Source: Cinclus cinclus (lineage: Eukaryota > Chordata > Aves > Passeriformes > Cinclidae). Taken from it: a stretch of DNA of 64,000 nucleotides. The notes below the pieces were generated by a model. The model was not told the DNA's origin, did no database searches, and saw nothing but the letters and a program-made list of their open reading frames with translations. Shown here piece after piece: positions 38,101 through 52,204 of this stretch (the stretch's first letter is position 1; each line of letters starts with the position of its first letter). The DNA is taken from NCBI RefSeq assembly GCF_963662255.1, contig NC_085060.1, positions 11,741,925 to 11,805,924 on the forward strand, written 5' to 3'. The position numbers and the translations under genes are program-made.

Positions 38101-41100
38101 CTCAGCTATAGCAGGAACTTACTGGTGATAACTCCCTGCCTTGTTCAATAACTTCCAGTAATTATCATGAAGAAAATGCGATAAATTCATGTAATAGACT
38201 GCCCCTTTGCTATAATATATAATGAGAAGCAATCAATGCTCCTTACAATGAGGAGAAGAAATACAACTGTGTTTTATTTTATAGCTTTAGAAGTGCTGCT
38301 TTGAAAACCACCAGAGGGAGTAGAGGGAAACTCCAGTGGTCAAATTCCAGCCCTGTGAAAGACAGCCCAGGGTTGGCAGCAGCAACACAACAGTGCACTG
38401 CATACTTTTCAGTAGACTATTTTATTTGCTCACCCATCCAGCAAATGCAGCATCCCAGGAACTGATGTTCTTATTAACATCTTATTAGAAAGAGAGAAGA
38501 AACATGAATCTTGTAAATAACCCTCAAACCTAGCCTTTGGCAAAATAATTGTAAAAAATACAATGCAGGAAGAAGATAGCACAATATCTACTTTTGCTTT
38601 TAACAACAATGATCTTGGAAAACAAGATAGCTATAATTAATAATCATGGGTTTAATATATAGCTTTGCTGTAAGTTAAATCAAAGAACATTTCTGAGACC
38701 ATCCTTGTTATGCTTTAAGTATAATTACATGCTATATATCTTGGAAAGTAAATGAAATACTTTTCCCAGTGATTTGTTTTACATTTCTTTTTTGCCTCAG
38801 GTTCAGTGAAGGCCAGGCCTCTGAAGAGTTTCAAGTATAATGCACAGTGAATATAAAACAGTCCATTAATTGGGATAATAGGTCCTGGCATGTAATTGTA
38901 TTGCTAAGGTACTATGGATAGCTGCTGAGTGAAATGGTATTTATTCAAGGTTGTTAGTCATCCGTGGATAACTTTATTTGTCCACTGATGCTTAAATAAA
39001 TGCATCATCCATCAGTAAGAATACTTATGAAAAAATTTATTGCAAAAATCATTATCATGTCTCAAATTATAAAAGGAAACAATATACAAAAATTGCTGAG
39101 CAGTGATAAAATAAAGTCATTCCATTACGTGTTTTGCTTGTTTTTCTGCCAGTGGACAGTAAAATATGGTTGAAAAATCAAGGCTAAATGGCAAGTTTAC
39201 ATGCTTACAATATTTACCCTTGCCACAGAGTATACTAGCTATCTTTAAAAATATATAATAATTCATTTTTCAAGTGTTATAAAAATTATCTAGATAGGAG
39301 AAATGCATTCAATAATGAATGCAGCACTAACTGCAAAAAATTAAAAAATAACAGTGTGTTTAAACTAAACATTGAGATATGGCAGCAGCTTTTGTTCTCA
39401 TCATTGTTTTGCTGATACTCTGCAATGATCAGTAATCCCTGAGAAAACAGTGAAGAACAGATTACAGACACAAGAGTAAGACACAAGAATTTCTTGATTA
39501 TGGGCAGTCTTATATAAAGCTCAAATAAGACAGAAAAGACCTAAAAAGAATTCTCATTGTTAGCACCCAACAGCTCAGCTCAAAACACCTTTGTATCTTA
39601 TGTGGATAAAGAAATTATCAGATGGAGTGCAGCCACATCCTCTTTTATCTTCAGCTACATATGCAAACACTCATTATTTTGACAATCCTACCCTCAAGAT
39701 CTTATCTCATCATACATTCCTGCTGTATAGAAATGAATAATATATAACATACAAGGGATACAGGTATGCAAACAACTTTTAAAAGGAAATACATACATTA
39801 ACTGGAATAATGGTGCCTACAGCTGCAGCAAATGAAATTTGTATTTATAACTTCTTAGTAATTGTCAGCCTGGTTTGACTGGGGTCATGCTTTGCATGTT
39901 GGGTTTACAACCCTTTTTAAAGGGTCACTCCCAGGTGAGACTTGGTTTAGGTTTCAGATAAAGACAAAACAACTTCTTTTGAGTTCAAAAGTTCTTTGTC
40001 ATTCCCAGCCATAAATCACAGGCCAGCTTTGGCCAGGTTTGATTTCCACACCTCCCACTGTGTAATGGTCAGTGGCCACCTCTCCACCTGCACGGGAGGC
40101 TGGACCAGCATCTCAGTCAAAGCTATGCTGTTTTTCAAGTGTCAAAATCTGCCAAAGCCATCCCTCTCATGTGATACAAAGGCTGGAAAATGGAATAGAT
40201 TGATGAGAATAACACCCACTCTAAAAAGAGCCTACATGTTTATCAGCCCAAGAAAAAGTGGTCAAAGAGCAGTAACTCCTGACTTCCTAATGCACATCAA
40301 AGTTCACAGGAGAAAGGGAAAATTCCACCCAACTCACAGAAGAGGTTATTAGCTACATCTAAATATAAAGCTGATCAGTGAAGTCTGATCCTGCAAACAC
40401 ATATGTGTGCTTAACCTAAGATATACGGAGTGTTGCAGCAATCTTAGTGAGGTAACTCATGCATTAAATTAACCACATCTATATTATGGGGATTAGCAAT
40501 AGCAGCAATGTCTTTTTCTTGGAATTCACTTCTGAGGACTTCTGGAAGGTGGCAAAGACTCGGTGTCAAGTTTTGAAATGTCAAATAATATAATATGATT
40601 GAAGAATAAGTAGGAAAAACCCTCCAGTCCTGCCTTGAAGACCCTCTATTGTAAAAGCAGGATTTATAGTTTTTCTTCCAAGTTCAATTCTATTAACAGG
40701 GGCTCTTAACCTCTCTGAGTATTACTTTATTTCTGCCTCTCTAGACCATATATTCCCAGATTTGTCAACTTCACTGAATGTGCTCCTTTTATTCCTTGGT
40801 AATTCTATGTTTACAAGTTAATGACCAAAATAGGGAAATTCAGCCTAATGGCTATTCTTTATGAACTGGTTTATAAAAGAAGATCAATTTTGTATCAGAA
40901 GTCCATTTGGATGCATTAGCCTATGTTGCTGTTACACAATGAAGTAAGCAGTTAACACTGAATCTGTCAATGGCATGCATTGAACATTTTTTCCTGACTA
41001 TTACCTTATTCAATATCAAGTTCAACTGCACTTAGCTTGTGTAATACACTGACCCAGGAGCACCACTTAACACTTAAATCTATTACATTTAATTTTCCAC

Positions 41101-42793
41101 CCCCTGGTCTGTCCATTCAATTTATCAGAAATTATACTGTAAAGCAATTGCAACCATCTGCCATTTAAACTATCTTTTTGCTTTAGTACCCCATGAAATA
41201 TTTATTACCTTACATATTTTAAACTGAATCAATAAATAAATTATTGAAATGATCGCAACAAAGAAAGCAAAAGAATCCTACTCTTCAACAATCCACTAAT
41301 ATGCACTTCCCATTCCCTGCCACTCTGATTACTTATCAGTATTAAAAATCTTAAGCATCCAATCCATATTCAGATAACCTATACAAAAAGTCTGTTGCAT
41401 AAAATTTTAGTAAAAAGAAAAAAGCTTTTTTTTTTGACATGGAGAAATACTAAATCTTGCATTTTCTCTTCTGCCATTCACTTCTAAGATGGTAATCTTA
41501 TTTGTTTAACATGACTCACCTTTTAGAAATCCTCACTTACTCATGTCCTTTAAGATATAATTTTCTATGTGTGTCCTTTTGGCAACCAAGAATTAGAATT
41601 CTCTTTCAACAGACTGAAAATATTTTGCTTAACAGGACTCTGATTTTCAACCTTTCATGTATGCTGTCATTTTAAAAACAGTGACTATATTCACAGTTTT
41701 CAGTCTCCTGAAGACTCCTGTATTAAGTATGCATTAAAATAATAATGGCATCAACAATTTATTTTCACTGTCACATATTAAGATATGCATAGTACATTTT
41801 TGTACTTTAAGCAATTTTCACTTGCCCCAACACTTGCTTATAAGCACTTCTTCAAATATTTGATGTAATCTTTTCTATATTAACAAGGTTTTTAAAAATA
41901 TTAAAATCCCCCAAAACCTTCCCTGCAACTTTCCCCATGACGTAAGAAAGCAGGGTAATGACAACATTTATTAAGACAAGTATCCTTATTAAAATTGGGG
42001 TCAGTCTCTGTAACATGACATGTTCCTTGCACAGGCTGCACCAGGTTAGAGGGACCCTGGCCATGCTTCCTGCCTGCAAATAAGGGGAAGAACTGGGAAC
42101 ACCTGTAGCAGATTTTTCTCAGTATCAGAGTACTCTTCCAGCATCTAAAATATGCTGCTGAAGGACTTCTGACACATCCAGTTTGCATTCATTCATGCCA
42201 GGTTTTAAGCACTTTATCAAACCCTGGCAATAACCACCTCTCCCTTTCTTCTGTTTAACTCTTGGGTTTGTTTACAAAGATGAATCATGTGCTTCTGTCT
42301 TCATTTTACCAGGCTAAATAAGTAGGTACTATTATATAATACACTTTAATTTCTTCCCATATAATAGATTCACTGTTCGCTTAATCATCATAATTGCACG
42401 TCTTTCCATCTGTTCTCATTTAAGTTCATTTTTCTTGAAAAAGGATGACCAGATTGTACCTACTTCTCAAAATAAGATTAATGCCTTCAGTGATTCTCAT
42501 TCTTCATTATTTCTTCAGAAGATCTTAGTGCATAGTACTATTTTTTTTAAAGTGCATTGCATGGATTACAGAATAACCTGATTAATTCACAATAAATAAC
42601 TGAAGATCTCCCAATATTTTAATATCAAATTCTACTCCTTAAAATTGTTACTTGGATTTTGAATTTAAGATATGATATAATTGCATATCAATGTTATACT
42701 TGGTATCAGGTAACACCTGAATTTCAAATCATGTGTTGCATGCTTTACAGTGTTCAGCAAAACTTATTTCAGATTGTTTCATTGTCACCATCA
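35188..42793. other. AT-rich non-coding DNA, no gene seen
   Basis: No supported gene or named transposon. The GC-rich patch at 37330-37680 is listed separately. The 118-codon plus frame at 39996-40352 lies in a moderately GC-richer segment and has no recognisable domain. AAAAG|GTGAGT on the minus strand near 41520 is a good donor, but its acceptor partner is weak and the interval has stops in all frames. Confidence 0.55.
37330..37680. other. GC-rich unclassified block
   Basis: About 350 bp clearly GC-richer than the surrounding DNA, with a 112-codon plus frame and a 70-codon minus frame that do not resemble known proteins. The sharp composition change suggests an old inserted repeat (possibly an LTR) or the remains of a processed sequence, but termini and target duplication are not visible. 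Confidence 0.4.
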
Positions 42794-42840
42794 AATACCC
42801 TCAGTTGGAAGGGACCCACAAGCCTCATTGAGTCTACATA
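42794..42840 (-). mobile_element. CR1 LINE 3' end, very short fragment
   Basis: CTCAGTTGGAAGGGACCCAC followed by a CATTGAGTC segment is the reverse complement of the last part of a CR1 3' UTR. The octamer tail is absent. Only about 45 bp are convincing. Confidence 0.65.
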
Positions 42841-45579
42841 TAAAACCATGAGGTTTAAAATCTACCATGGAAGACAAGGAAAACATGGCCTTCATAGCTG
42901 AATGTGGGATCATCCTCTCTCTCTGTCCCCTCCATTCTCATTAATTTTCTCCATTTTTGCCCCAATATCCTGAAGCAGTACTCAGAAAACTACAATCAAA
43001 GCAATAAGTCTCTGTTACTGCACCTGCACTCCAAGAAATTTCATCAAGTCAGACACCAAGTCAAAGGTTATTAAATATGCTTTTTCTCTCTCTTATTAAG
43101 ACTTTTTTCAAATTAATTAGTACCACTTTCCATACCATCAATGTGGTAGTGAGGAACTCTCATTAGAAAACTGTTGATATTTAAAACATGATCCATACAT
43201 AGGAGAGAGAAAAATACATGTTAAAATCTTTATTTCCTTTGTTAAATGAACAACTTATTTATTACATATTTTCAGGAAAAAGTTGTTGAAAAGCCAAGCC
43301 CAGATTTTAGGCCTTAAGTAGTGAAAATATAAAAGAAAATCATGAGAGCCCACCCTATTTTAGAAAGGGGGTAAAAGATCTGTTCTAAGCACCACTAAAT
43401 ACATTATGTTTTCAAAGGAATCTTCAGAAGTGAATCCACATTATAAAAAAGAATTAAATTCTCTATAAGATATTACAGCTGCATCTTAAAATCTCTGCAC
43501 TTTTATTTATTTTCCATTTACATTTATAGTAAGAAAATATAGGAAGATAACAAACTCATGTCAGGCCCTATTGTGTGGAAGTGTAGCTCATTATGGTCCT
43601 CTCCCTCTGTAGAATTCCTATTTAGCCTATGAATTATCAAGAAAAAAAATGAGAATGGTGAAAACCTCAAGTATACTGGTCTACCATACCACTAAGGTAC
43701 TCAACTCGCCCATTTCTGAAATGGAACAATATATAAAACAATTAATATTATTTTTTCCTCCCTATTTTTACTGCAATAAAGAACATACTTAAAACACATT
43801 ACCAAGCCTGTAATATTGTTTCATGTTATAAGGAAAATTTATTACAAAATATTAAATAGTGCCTAATCAAAAAAGTATCTCTCAGAAAACACTCATAGCA
43901 TCTGCTCAGCAAAGCCTGGCTCCCGCTTTGGGGCTGCAGGATCTCCTGGCTCTTCTGCAATTTACATAAGCACAAAACACATAAAACTCTTCCAACTACT
44001 TTTCCAAGAAAAACACTTGAACAATGGACATCAGTAATTGCAAAAGTGGAAAAAGCTAAAGTAAAAGCCAGTGATATGTACAATCACGAAGAGACTTTTC
44101 ATTCATTTGTATATAATTTTCACACTTACTGTTCTACAACAGAGATCAGAAAAATAAAAAGTAATTTTACACTAACAAAAGGTGAAGCCTGACAAGGAAA
44201 GGACTCAAATGAAACAGTTTTCTATAGCATTTCATTAATAAAGGCAGCCCTTGAATTTGAATATATGACATTGCCCCCATCTCCTGATTTTCACATTTGC
44301 TAATTTTGATAGTTTTCCACATCCACACAGGTAAACAAGTAGCTCAGAATCTCTAGACTCACAGTGAGACATTAAAATTCAGCTAAAGAATGCAATAAAA
44401 TCTAATCTTACATCTTAGAGTAACCTCTTAAAGATGTTATTGTCTTTCCTACCATTACCCTGCTCCAATTTTTATATTGCAGTTCTTTAAGTATAATGTG
44501 AATAATTCAATTTAGAATTTCCTAGTATAAAGTGGAAGTCTAGCTATTAGTAAAGAAAACCACCTGCAGAACACACTAAAATTACCTATTTCTGAATGTA
44601 GAAATCACAACTTTGTGAGGCTTCTCAAGCTAAAGTTCATTTCACTCACTGGGAATCAGGACCAGATTCTCCTCCTTCTGATGCCACATGGAGTCAGCGA
44701 GAGAGTTCTGGTATGCAGAACATGGAGCTGCTTCTCCTACAATGAATACAGATAAATGTAAAGGAACCTCAACTCAGGCACTTCTCCTCACTTAATCATG
44801 ATGTGCAGTCATTCAGCACAGCTGATCTCTCCAGGAACTATGGAAGTTCTGTCACAGAACACTTCTCCAAACACAAATACTATTGGTGAGCTTGGGGTTG
44901 ACTTCTATCATGTTATAATATTTTTTTTCCCCTATGAGTTTGTTGGATGCATAAGCTATAATGGACTTAGATTGTTTGGGTAGATATGGAATACTAAGAG
45001 ACAAGATCTCTCATTTCAAACGAAATTTCCTCTATTTGACAAGACAGCAAAATAATTTCACTGAAAAAATTCCAAGTGAACAGAAACATTTTAGTATAAT
45101 ATTTCCATCACACATCAATAGATTTAGCATACACACATCATCCTGTATAAAAATCACTATCAAGTGATGTAATATGTGACACATTACAGACTTCTAAACA
45201 CATTTTTTGAGTTGGACATCAGTGTGGTTGAGTGCCAGTTTACAGTTTAAGATGTATCTGTACGTGCATGAACTATGAGCACAGAACTCTGCATACAACA
45301 CCCTCTCCCTATTGTAACATATCTGCAGTGGATAGAAACTGCCTGTGGGGATTAATGTTATCTCAGACTTTTTCTTGGCTGATGAGTAGAATATGAGAGG
45401 ACAGAACTGAAGTGCCTCTGACCCAGACTATGCCCACTGGCAGCCAAAAGCTCCAAGAGGAGTGTTTTGGCTAGAAGGTAAAATGTACACCCCACTGAAT
45501 CCAACCCCGGGCTGGCCAAAACCCCGAGGAGTAACTGCTTGCCTTGTATTTCCCTCTGTATTCCCTGTACCTGGTAACA
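42841..45579. other. AT-rich non-coding DNA, no gene seen
   Basis: No supported gene. The final part (about 45420-45579) abuts the inner side of the next LTR and could contain retroviral leader sequence, but no primer-binding site was recognised. Confidence 0.5.
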
Positions 45580-46130
45580 TGATGCAAGGGGTTGATGCTG
45601 GCTGGGTGCTGGGTGCCCACTTAGTCACTCTATCACTCCCTTTCCCACTGGGACAGGGGAAAGAACAAGATGGAGAGCAGCCAGCAGGGTGAGATAAGGC
45701 AGCTTTATCACAGCAAAAAGAAAGGAACAAGTGGAGATCTGCACACATAGGAGCTGAAGAGGACAAAGATCACTCTGTACTTCCATCAGCAGCGATGTTC
45801 AGACACTTCTTGGGAAGCAGGGCTTCAGTACGTGTAACAGCTGCTCTGGAAGGCAAATACTGAAAACTCGGGAATGCTCCCCTTTCCTCCTCTCTCCCTT
45901 AGCTTATATGTCTGAGCTGATGTATGGTGTGGAATATCCCCTTGGTTAATGTGGGTCAGCTGGCCTGGCCCTGTCCCTTCCCAGGACCTTGCCCACTCCC
46001 ATCCCCTTTGGTGAGGGAAGGGATGTCAGAGGGACAGCGCTGCTCAGCAGTAGCCAAAACATCTGTCCAGCTACCAATGCAAAGCACAGCCCCAAAAGGG
46101 CTGGGAACCTTACCTCAGTCAGACCCAACA
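45580..46130 (-). mobile_element. Endogenous retrovirus LTR, old
   Basis: Known family features as I recall them from bird ERV LTRs are present in order on the plus strand: CACTGGGACAGGGGAAAGAA, GGGTGAGATAAGGCAGCTTT, GTGTGGAATATCCCCTTGGT, GTGGGTCAGCTGGCCTGGCC, CTGCTCAGCAGTAGCCAAAA. On the minus strand there is a TATA element (CATATAAGCT, plus 45901-45910), and downstream of it the poly(A) signal has decayed to GATAAA (plus 45704-45709). The ends are estimated, and no clear target duplication is visible. No viral genes are adjacent. A degraded minus-strand solo LTR is the best reading. Confidence 0.75.
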
Positions 46131-46157
46131 TACGTGGTCTAAGCAGAAAACTCTCAA

Positions 46158-46284
46158 TATCACAGTATCAGAATCCCAGGTTGAAAGGGACCTCAAGGAT
46201 CATCAGGTCCATCCTTTCTTGGCAAAAGCATGGCCTAGGCAAGGTGACTCAGCACCCCATTCAGCTAAATCACAAAAGTGCACA
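46158..46284 (-). mobile_element. CR1 LINE 3' end
   Basis: TATCACAGTATCAGAATCCC, GGTTGAAAGGGACCTCAAGG, ATCATCAGGTCC and CTTGGCAAAAGCATGGCCTA match the reverse complement of a CR1 3' region. It begins about 28 bp after the LTR end, so the two elements are nested or neighbouring insertions. Confidence 0.85.
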
Positions 46285-47272
46285 ATAGCAGTGAAAGGCA
46301 AGAAAAATGATGTAACAAAAAGTAATGTATCAGATAACAGAGAGAACTTGTCCCTTAGATTTTTTATTGGGCTTTGCAGGGGTTGGGGTGTGGGGTGTTA
46401 TTAACACTGATTTCTAGGCTTTAATGCTGCAAAGATGCCTATTTTCTCAGGATACCTAATTATAATAGCATTAAAAAAAAACAATAAAGAGTGTACTCAA
46501 TGCTGCCTTAAACATCAGGAGAAAGCCTAGTTTATACAGAGCAGGAGCCTGTAAAGAAATTAACGTTACGCTTATTTTTAGTAACAATATTAGCAGCCTG
46601 GAAAGTTTTTCTCTGATTTTAACAGTTAACCAAACTTCATAAGCATTCTAAAAATCAAAACCAGAATTTATTCAATTAAACTCTACACATAAGGAAATTT
46701 CCATCAGCTGTTGCCAGCATGAATTTAGATTGGCAGCAGAATAAATGCTGTATTTCAGATGCTGGCAGTCAGCTCTTTGTACACATGAGGGCAAGCAGCA
46801 CACTAAAAATATATTTCAGGCTTAGCTACTAGATTTGAGTGAAAGCCAAATAGCTGAGGGAAGCTGCTACACATGATTGGGCCCCTTGCAGTTCAGGAGA
46901 AGACAGTGACATGTGCAAGCCAGTCTCTTGAGCAGCAGCTGTGATGAGGACAGGTAACAGGAAGGTTTGTTTTCTATAGGAAACAGAAATAACATACTGC
47001 CCTGCCCTTTCATACAAGGTGAGAGAAGTGCACAATAGATTATTAGTTTAAAGGAATAAAGAAAAAAAAATTGGTTTGTTTCTATTGAACTTTTGGATCA
47101 CTTAAAAAATTACATGAAATCATGACAAGTTAGAGGCTTAAAATGAGACTCTGGAACGTGAACTACAAACTCAAAGTACATGGTGCATTTTTATAAGATC
47201 TCATAATTAGTTCTGTGAACTTACATGTGAGGTCCTTCCACCAAGTTATGCCTCCCTGAGCCCAGGCTCTGA

Positions 47273-47291
47273 CATTTCACAATGTGAAATG
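47273..47291. repeat. Perfect 19-bp palindrome
   Basis: CATTTCACA-A-TGTGAAATG: nine base pairs around a single A. It contains inverted TCACA/TGTGA half-sites like those of T-box factors, though their spacing is not the classic one. Confidence 0.7.
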
Positions 47292-49547
47292 ATGCTTGAC
47301 AATGGTGCTGTCTTGGCTTGACAGGTGTAATAGCAGAGCTGAGCAAACCATAAACCCATACTGTGGAAGCCTTTCCTGTGCTAATGAAGTTGGGGGAGTG
47401 TCATCTACTCCACTAAAGCACAGAATATTCATACCAACATCAGTGATAATTCACCAGCAACTTTGTTCTTTCCTTCCATGTAGGCAGACACATCTTGAAA
47501 AGTCAGAGTAGCAATCTCAGCTCAGTGGTATAATCCCTGTATTGTTCCTTGCCATGATATATTCTGAGTTCTTTTCATAGTAGAGCTAGAATTTGCACTT
47601 AAACAAGTTGATTGTAAAAATGATATCAGTTTTACTGCAGATTGTCTTTCACATGGTTATGAAAGGGTTGATTTGTTCTGGTTTTTATCCAAAGACTTGT
47701 CTGATAATTTTTTGTGAGAATATCAATATATCTAAGGTATTTAATATCATATTAGTCCACCAAGTAAGAAGGAATTAACACTATTGCACGGACAGTAAGC
47801 CAAATTAACACTAATTAGGGACCAGGTTCCCACAGAAAACCATCAGCATGGCAGTGACCTGAACTCAGTCCTGACAAGTCCCAGCCTAAAAAGTTCTTCC
47901 AGGAAAGGCACATTGTATTTTGAAGGAGGAGGTGGTTCACTGCATCTCTTATAAACTTTGAAATTTCCTTCAGTTATGGATATTATTTTTAAAATTGCAC
48001 TATTATCATTTAAAGAGCACGTCATTCTTGCTCACCCACTTTGCCACAGAAAAATCACTAGAAAGTGCTAAGAAAACCTCAAGATTATAATATTTAATTT
48101 TCCTGGATAAAAGGACTTCAGCACCTCTTGTGCCCAGTCTACTGAGTTAACCTGTGAAGGAGCTGGAGAACCATCTCCCCTCCCTGCCCCGCTGTGCAAC
48201 GTGTTCTCTTGGTGCAAGGTTCTCTTGGCACCACAGATTGCTGGCTCTGAGACAGGAACCACCAAACCAACATCACCAAACACACATAGGAGCTGCCTTT
48301 CTCTGACATTCTGAGCAGCTGTCAGGAAAGCACAGCTAGCTCAGCATCATGTTGCACTTGAGAGCACCAGCTCAGGGACAAGGAACAGCCAATGGCCACA
48401 GGAGCTGACCGTGTAGGGAAGCAGAAGTTGCCTGTGACAACAAAAAGAAAGCTTCTGAGCCACGTTTCCTTTCCACATTCAGCAAATTTCTTCAAAGCAT
48501 GTGCAGAATCTTTTCAAGGACTTACTACTTCACCAAATATGGATGGATTTTCACATAAATGCCAAAACATGTATTTCTGACACAAATAATTCCTTCCTCT
48601 TGCCTAGTTTGAAGCCACTGCTTTTTAAAAAGCAAATCAAAGTGGAGTCAGCCCTTCCATTTCCAAATCTATTTGAATTTGGCTTGACAATTTTCTACTC
48701 TTCAATGAAATAAAAATGAGTCATTTGAGTACTCCTGACCTACACAGTAAGTTTGTTTTGCTTATTGCTCTTCTTAAGATAACTGGTTTTTTTGTCTTTT
48801 TTTTAATGCAGCCAGTCTGTCAAAATTAACACATCATTTTGCCAGTTTTATTAATGCAAATATTTCTTGGAGGAGAATATGTAGACACAGCAAAAAAGAA
48901 ACCTTTCCACAGCATTTGTGACGGGCTGCTTTCATAATACATTTTTGAGCAAATTTAGAGCAAAACCTTTAAGAAAAACCTTTTAATTTATGGAAAGGCA
49001 TATTTATGAAAGCACAGATAATCTAAGAAGATTACATCAAGTATTAAGGATAAAGAAAATATGCCTATAAATACACTGAGAAATTAATTAAGAAGGCAAG
49101 AGAAAGGGACAGAATGCAATGTCTGCTTGCCTTTGAAATCAAATATTTGCTGTAAGTGTGATTTAAATGGAAAAGAGACGTAGGGAAAAAGTATTCAAGA
49201 AAAATTAACAAGTTTATAAATAGATACTAGGTTACTGAATAGATATATATACTGGAACATGTCCTGAGATGGGACAAAATTTTTACTGAAAAGATACAAT
49301 TTTTTTAATTTGGGGTAGAAAACAATAAAATAATTCTCAGTGGTTTTTTTTGTTTTGTACCAGTATTAACTCATGTGATTTAAAAACACAGCTAAAAGGG
49401 AACTGTTATTTGAACAGATCAATGCTGTTTGTTTCCACTTCGTATTACAGCATGCTTGCTTTGTCTGTAGGGAAAATATTGAAGAGTGCAACCTTCTTCA
49501 AGGTTTAGGAATATGATCAAACAATAAAAAAGTATTCTTCCAGCACT

Positions 49548-49585
49548 CTAGAAGCTTTCAAACTTTACTAGAAGCTTTTCAAACC
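49548..49585. repeat. Short direct duplication
   Basis: CTAGAAGCTTTCAAACT (49548-49564) and CTAGAAGCTTTTCAAACC (49568-49585), 20 bp apart and differing by one T and the last base. Confidence 0.8.
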
Positions 49586-50114
49586 ATTGGACAACATTAA
49601 TATTTAATGTATAAAATGGGTGAATGTTAGGCATCGAAGACAAGGAGAGGTTATGTTGTTTGCCAAAGACCCCACAGTATTTTGAAAGTAAGCCTAAGAT
49701 GAAAAATTTTATTTTCTTGAGCCCTTGGTGGGTTTTTTTGTGTGTTTTGTTTCATTTAAAAAAAATAATTTTTGTATATTTGAAATTAATTTCATGTTTT
49801 TATTCTTAGGGTGAGTCTACCAATTTTCTCTTGGCCTTTAATGCAAATGTACCATAGATGTATTTGCAAAGACATTTTCTACAAGACATCAACCTGAGAC
49901 TGTTGAATGTCACTCCCCCTGTCCTGTATCAACCTTCAGTATAAATCTCATGTATCATCCTTCAGCATAAACCTCCTCGTTCTTCTCCCATCTTTTCTTC
50001 CCTTCTCCTCTCTCCCATTTAAAGCCCAGGATTGATAATTGAAAATACTGTGTATTCCTTCCCCCATTCTTTCCTTAACAACATATTTACACCCATCTGC
50101 ACTCCATTTTCTTC

Positions 50115-50141
50115 CATCATCATCATCATCACCATCATCAT
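50115..50141. repeat. (CAT)n trinucleotide microsatellite
   Basis: Nine units of CAT/ATC with one CAC interruption, 27 bp. Confidence 0.9.
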
Positions 50142-52204
50142 TGCATTCTTTTATCCTGCTATAGTTAAGTACTTTTGAGGCCAATCTAGGTCCTATTACA
50201 GTTAATGGATGCCTTGCCATTTAATTTGATGGAGGGAAAATTAGCCTCTAACCTCTACTCTCTATAGTTCTTTCAAGAAGGAATTCAGTACTTAACTCTC
50301 TATTCCTTATTTATATAGCCATTACATACATGTGGTGTATCAAACCCCCCCATTTTCTTTACAAATACTCTCATAGTTTCTTTCTCCATATTATGCATTT
50401 TTTCTAATTTATTTTTTTCAATATTTCCAAATGTGTAGTGAAATCACCTAAACATGTTTGTGCCACAACTATTAATTTCTCTGTGGGCAAGTATGGACAC
50501 AGAGAAACTTCTCTGCTAATGCAAGACAGCTCTATTTACTTCTAGGGAATTGCACAGGAACAACCAAGGGCAAAATTTTAGGCTTTATTAGACCTGGAAA
50601 ACACAGTAGAGTAGTTTAGAGTAAATACATCATAATAAGATACAACACTGCTGTAAAGCTTCCCTATCTCTCATTGTCTGGATCTCTAGCAATTAATATC
50701 ACAGCTGTCAGATAGAATTGACCTGGATAAATCATTTTCCTCAATCAATAATCACAGTAGAACTGTGCTACATGCTGCTTCTCTCTCTCAGTGTACCTTA
50801 CCTACACAAACTTCTTTTACCAAGTCCTTTAGGGAAAGCCTTAGGAATGTGCCAAAGGCATCAGGGCTCATCTTGCTGATGTGCAGCACTGACTACAATG
50901 GGCTGAATTCTCATCAGTAAAGTCATTGCAGTACCTGTTTGGAAGATCTGGCACTGAAGGTGTTTTCAACACACTGGCAGAGTAAAACGAAACTAAAAAC
51001 ATTAAAACAATAGAGGATATTACAATAGAATCTGTCAAGAATTTAAACATGTTTTTCAGTAGTAGAGGAGCAATGCTGGCCACTGAGTAAAACTGGATGC
51101 AATCAAGTCATATTAAGAATATCCAAAAATTGAATGTTTTAGTGTTGCTTTCTTGGTGCACTACTGGCATTTCAGAGAATTAATGCAATAGTTATTCACT
51201 ATACTGAACATGTCATAAGTGATGTAATGTCTGTATGTAGACTGTCATTAAATAGTTAAGCGAGAGTGAGCTGCTGGGTGAGCTGGTGAACAAAATAAGG
51301 TGAGGGAGAAAGAAGACAGCCTAACTTTACCTCCTTCATCAGCCAGCACTTTTGCAAATACACAGCTGAAAGAGGCAAGACACAAAAACTTGAGCATCAT
51401 AAACAACTCCAACTAATACACTAGGAAAGGTAGATGGACCTCTTTAATACTGCTTAAAGTGATCTGCAGATGACCCTCTGCAGCTGGAAGTCTTTGCTTC
51501 CAGTCTTCAACTACATATAATTTCCTTAGAAAATTAGTAGCTGTAGAAACATCCATCTCTTTCTGTTGAACAGGTCTATTTATAATTACAAATTCATGGC
51601 CTTTTCTGGATGAAATATTCATGTAAACTCAACTGCCAAACTGCACTTATGGCATAGTAAACTGCAAAACATTATCATATTAAAAGCAATTCAGCAACGT
51701 GCTTCATGCCAACATAATAAAAATGTCATTTTAAATATTGTTTAGGAGCACTAGTTTATTTTTCAATGTAGAATCCCAAAACACATTTAGGACACAGTAT
51801 ATCTTCAGAAAATGAAATCAAAGTATGAGGCAAAGTGTTGAATACAGGCGATTACAGGTACTGGCAAATTGCTTTATTTAGTGAAGAGTGTGCTCTTCCC
51901 AATGCTTCTCTAAGACCTGCTATATATGTTTGAAACTTTTGGTTATTAGGTAGATATATAACTAGTCATTAAAGAGATGAAATAAATAAAGATAACTGAA
52001 GAATATTTAGATGGCACTTGAAACGAAATGCTTATGGGAATATTTGCAAATGTGTATGTATGTGTACTGACTTCAAAGATTTGTGAAGACCATAGAAATC
52101 TTAGATCTGGTGATTAAACAAACTGAGAAATCATTGAGCATTTTTAATTAAAGTACTAATATGTAAAAATAAAGAAATCTGTGTGTAACAGAAAAGATCA
52201 CTCT

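Larger units (their letters stand above)
46285..52204. other. AT-rich non-coding DNA, no gene seen
   Basis: No supported gene. Small structures are listed separately (47273 palindrome, 49548 duplication, 50115 trinucleotide repeat). A GC-richer segment at about 48120-48440 is unclassified. A pyrimidine-rich strand lies at about 49970-50030. Confidence 0.55.

Noticed and set aside
41520..41613. Minus-strand exon between a TTTTCAG acceptor and an AAAAG|GTGAGT donor
   Set aside because: The pyrimidine tract is poor (AATATTTTCAG) and all three frames contain stops.
45428..45766. 112-codon minus frame and its plus-strand partner
   Set aside because: Lies across the LTR edge; no retroviral or host protein motif.
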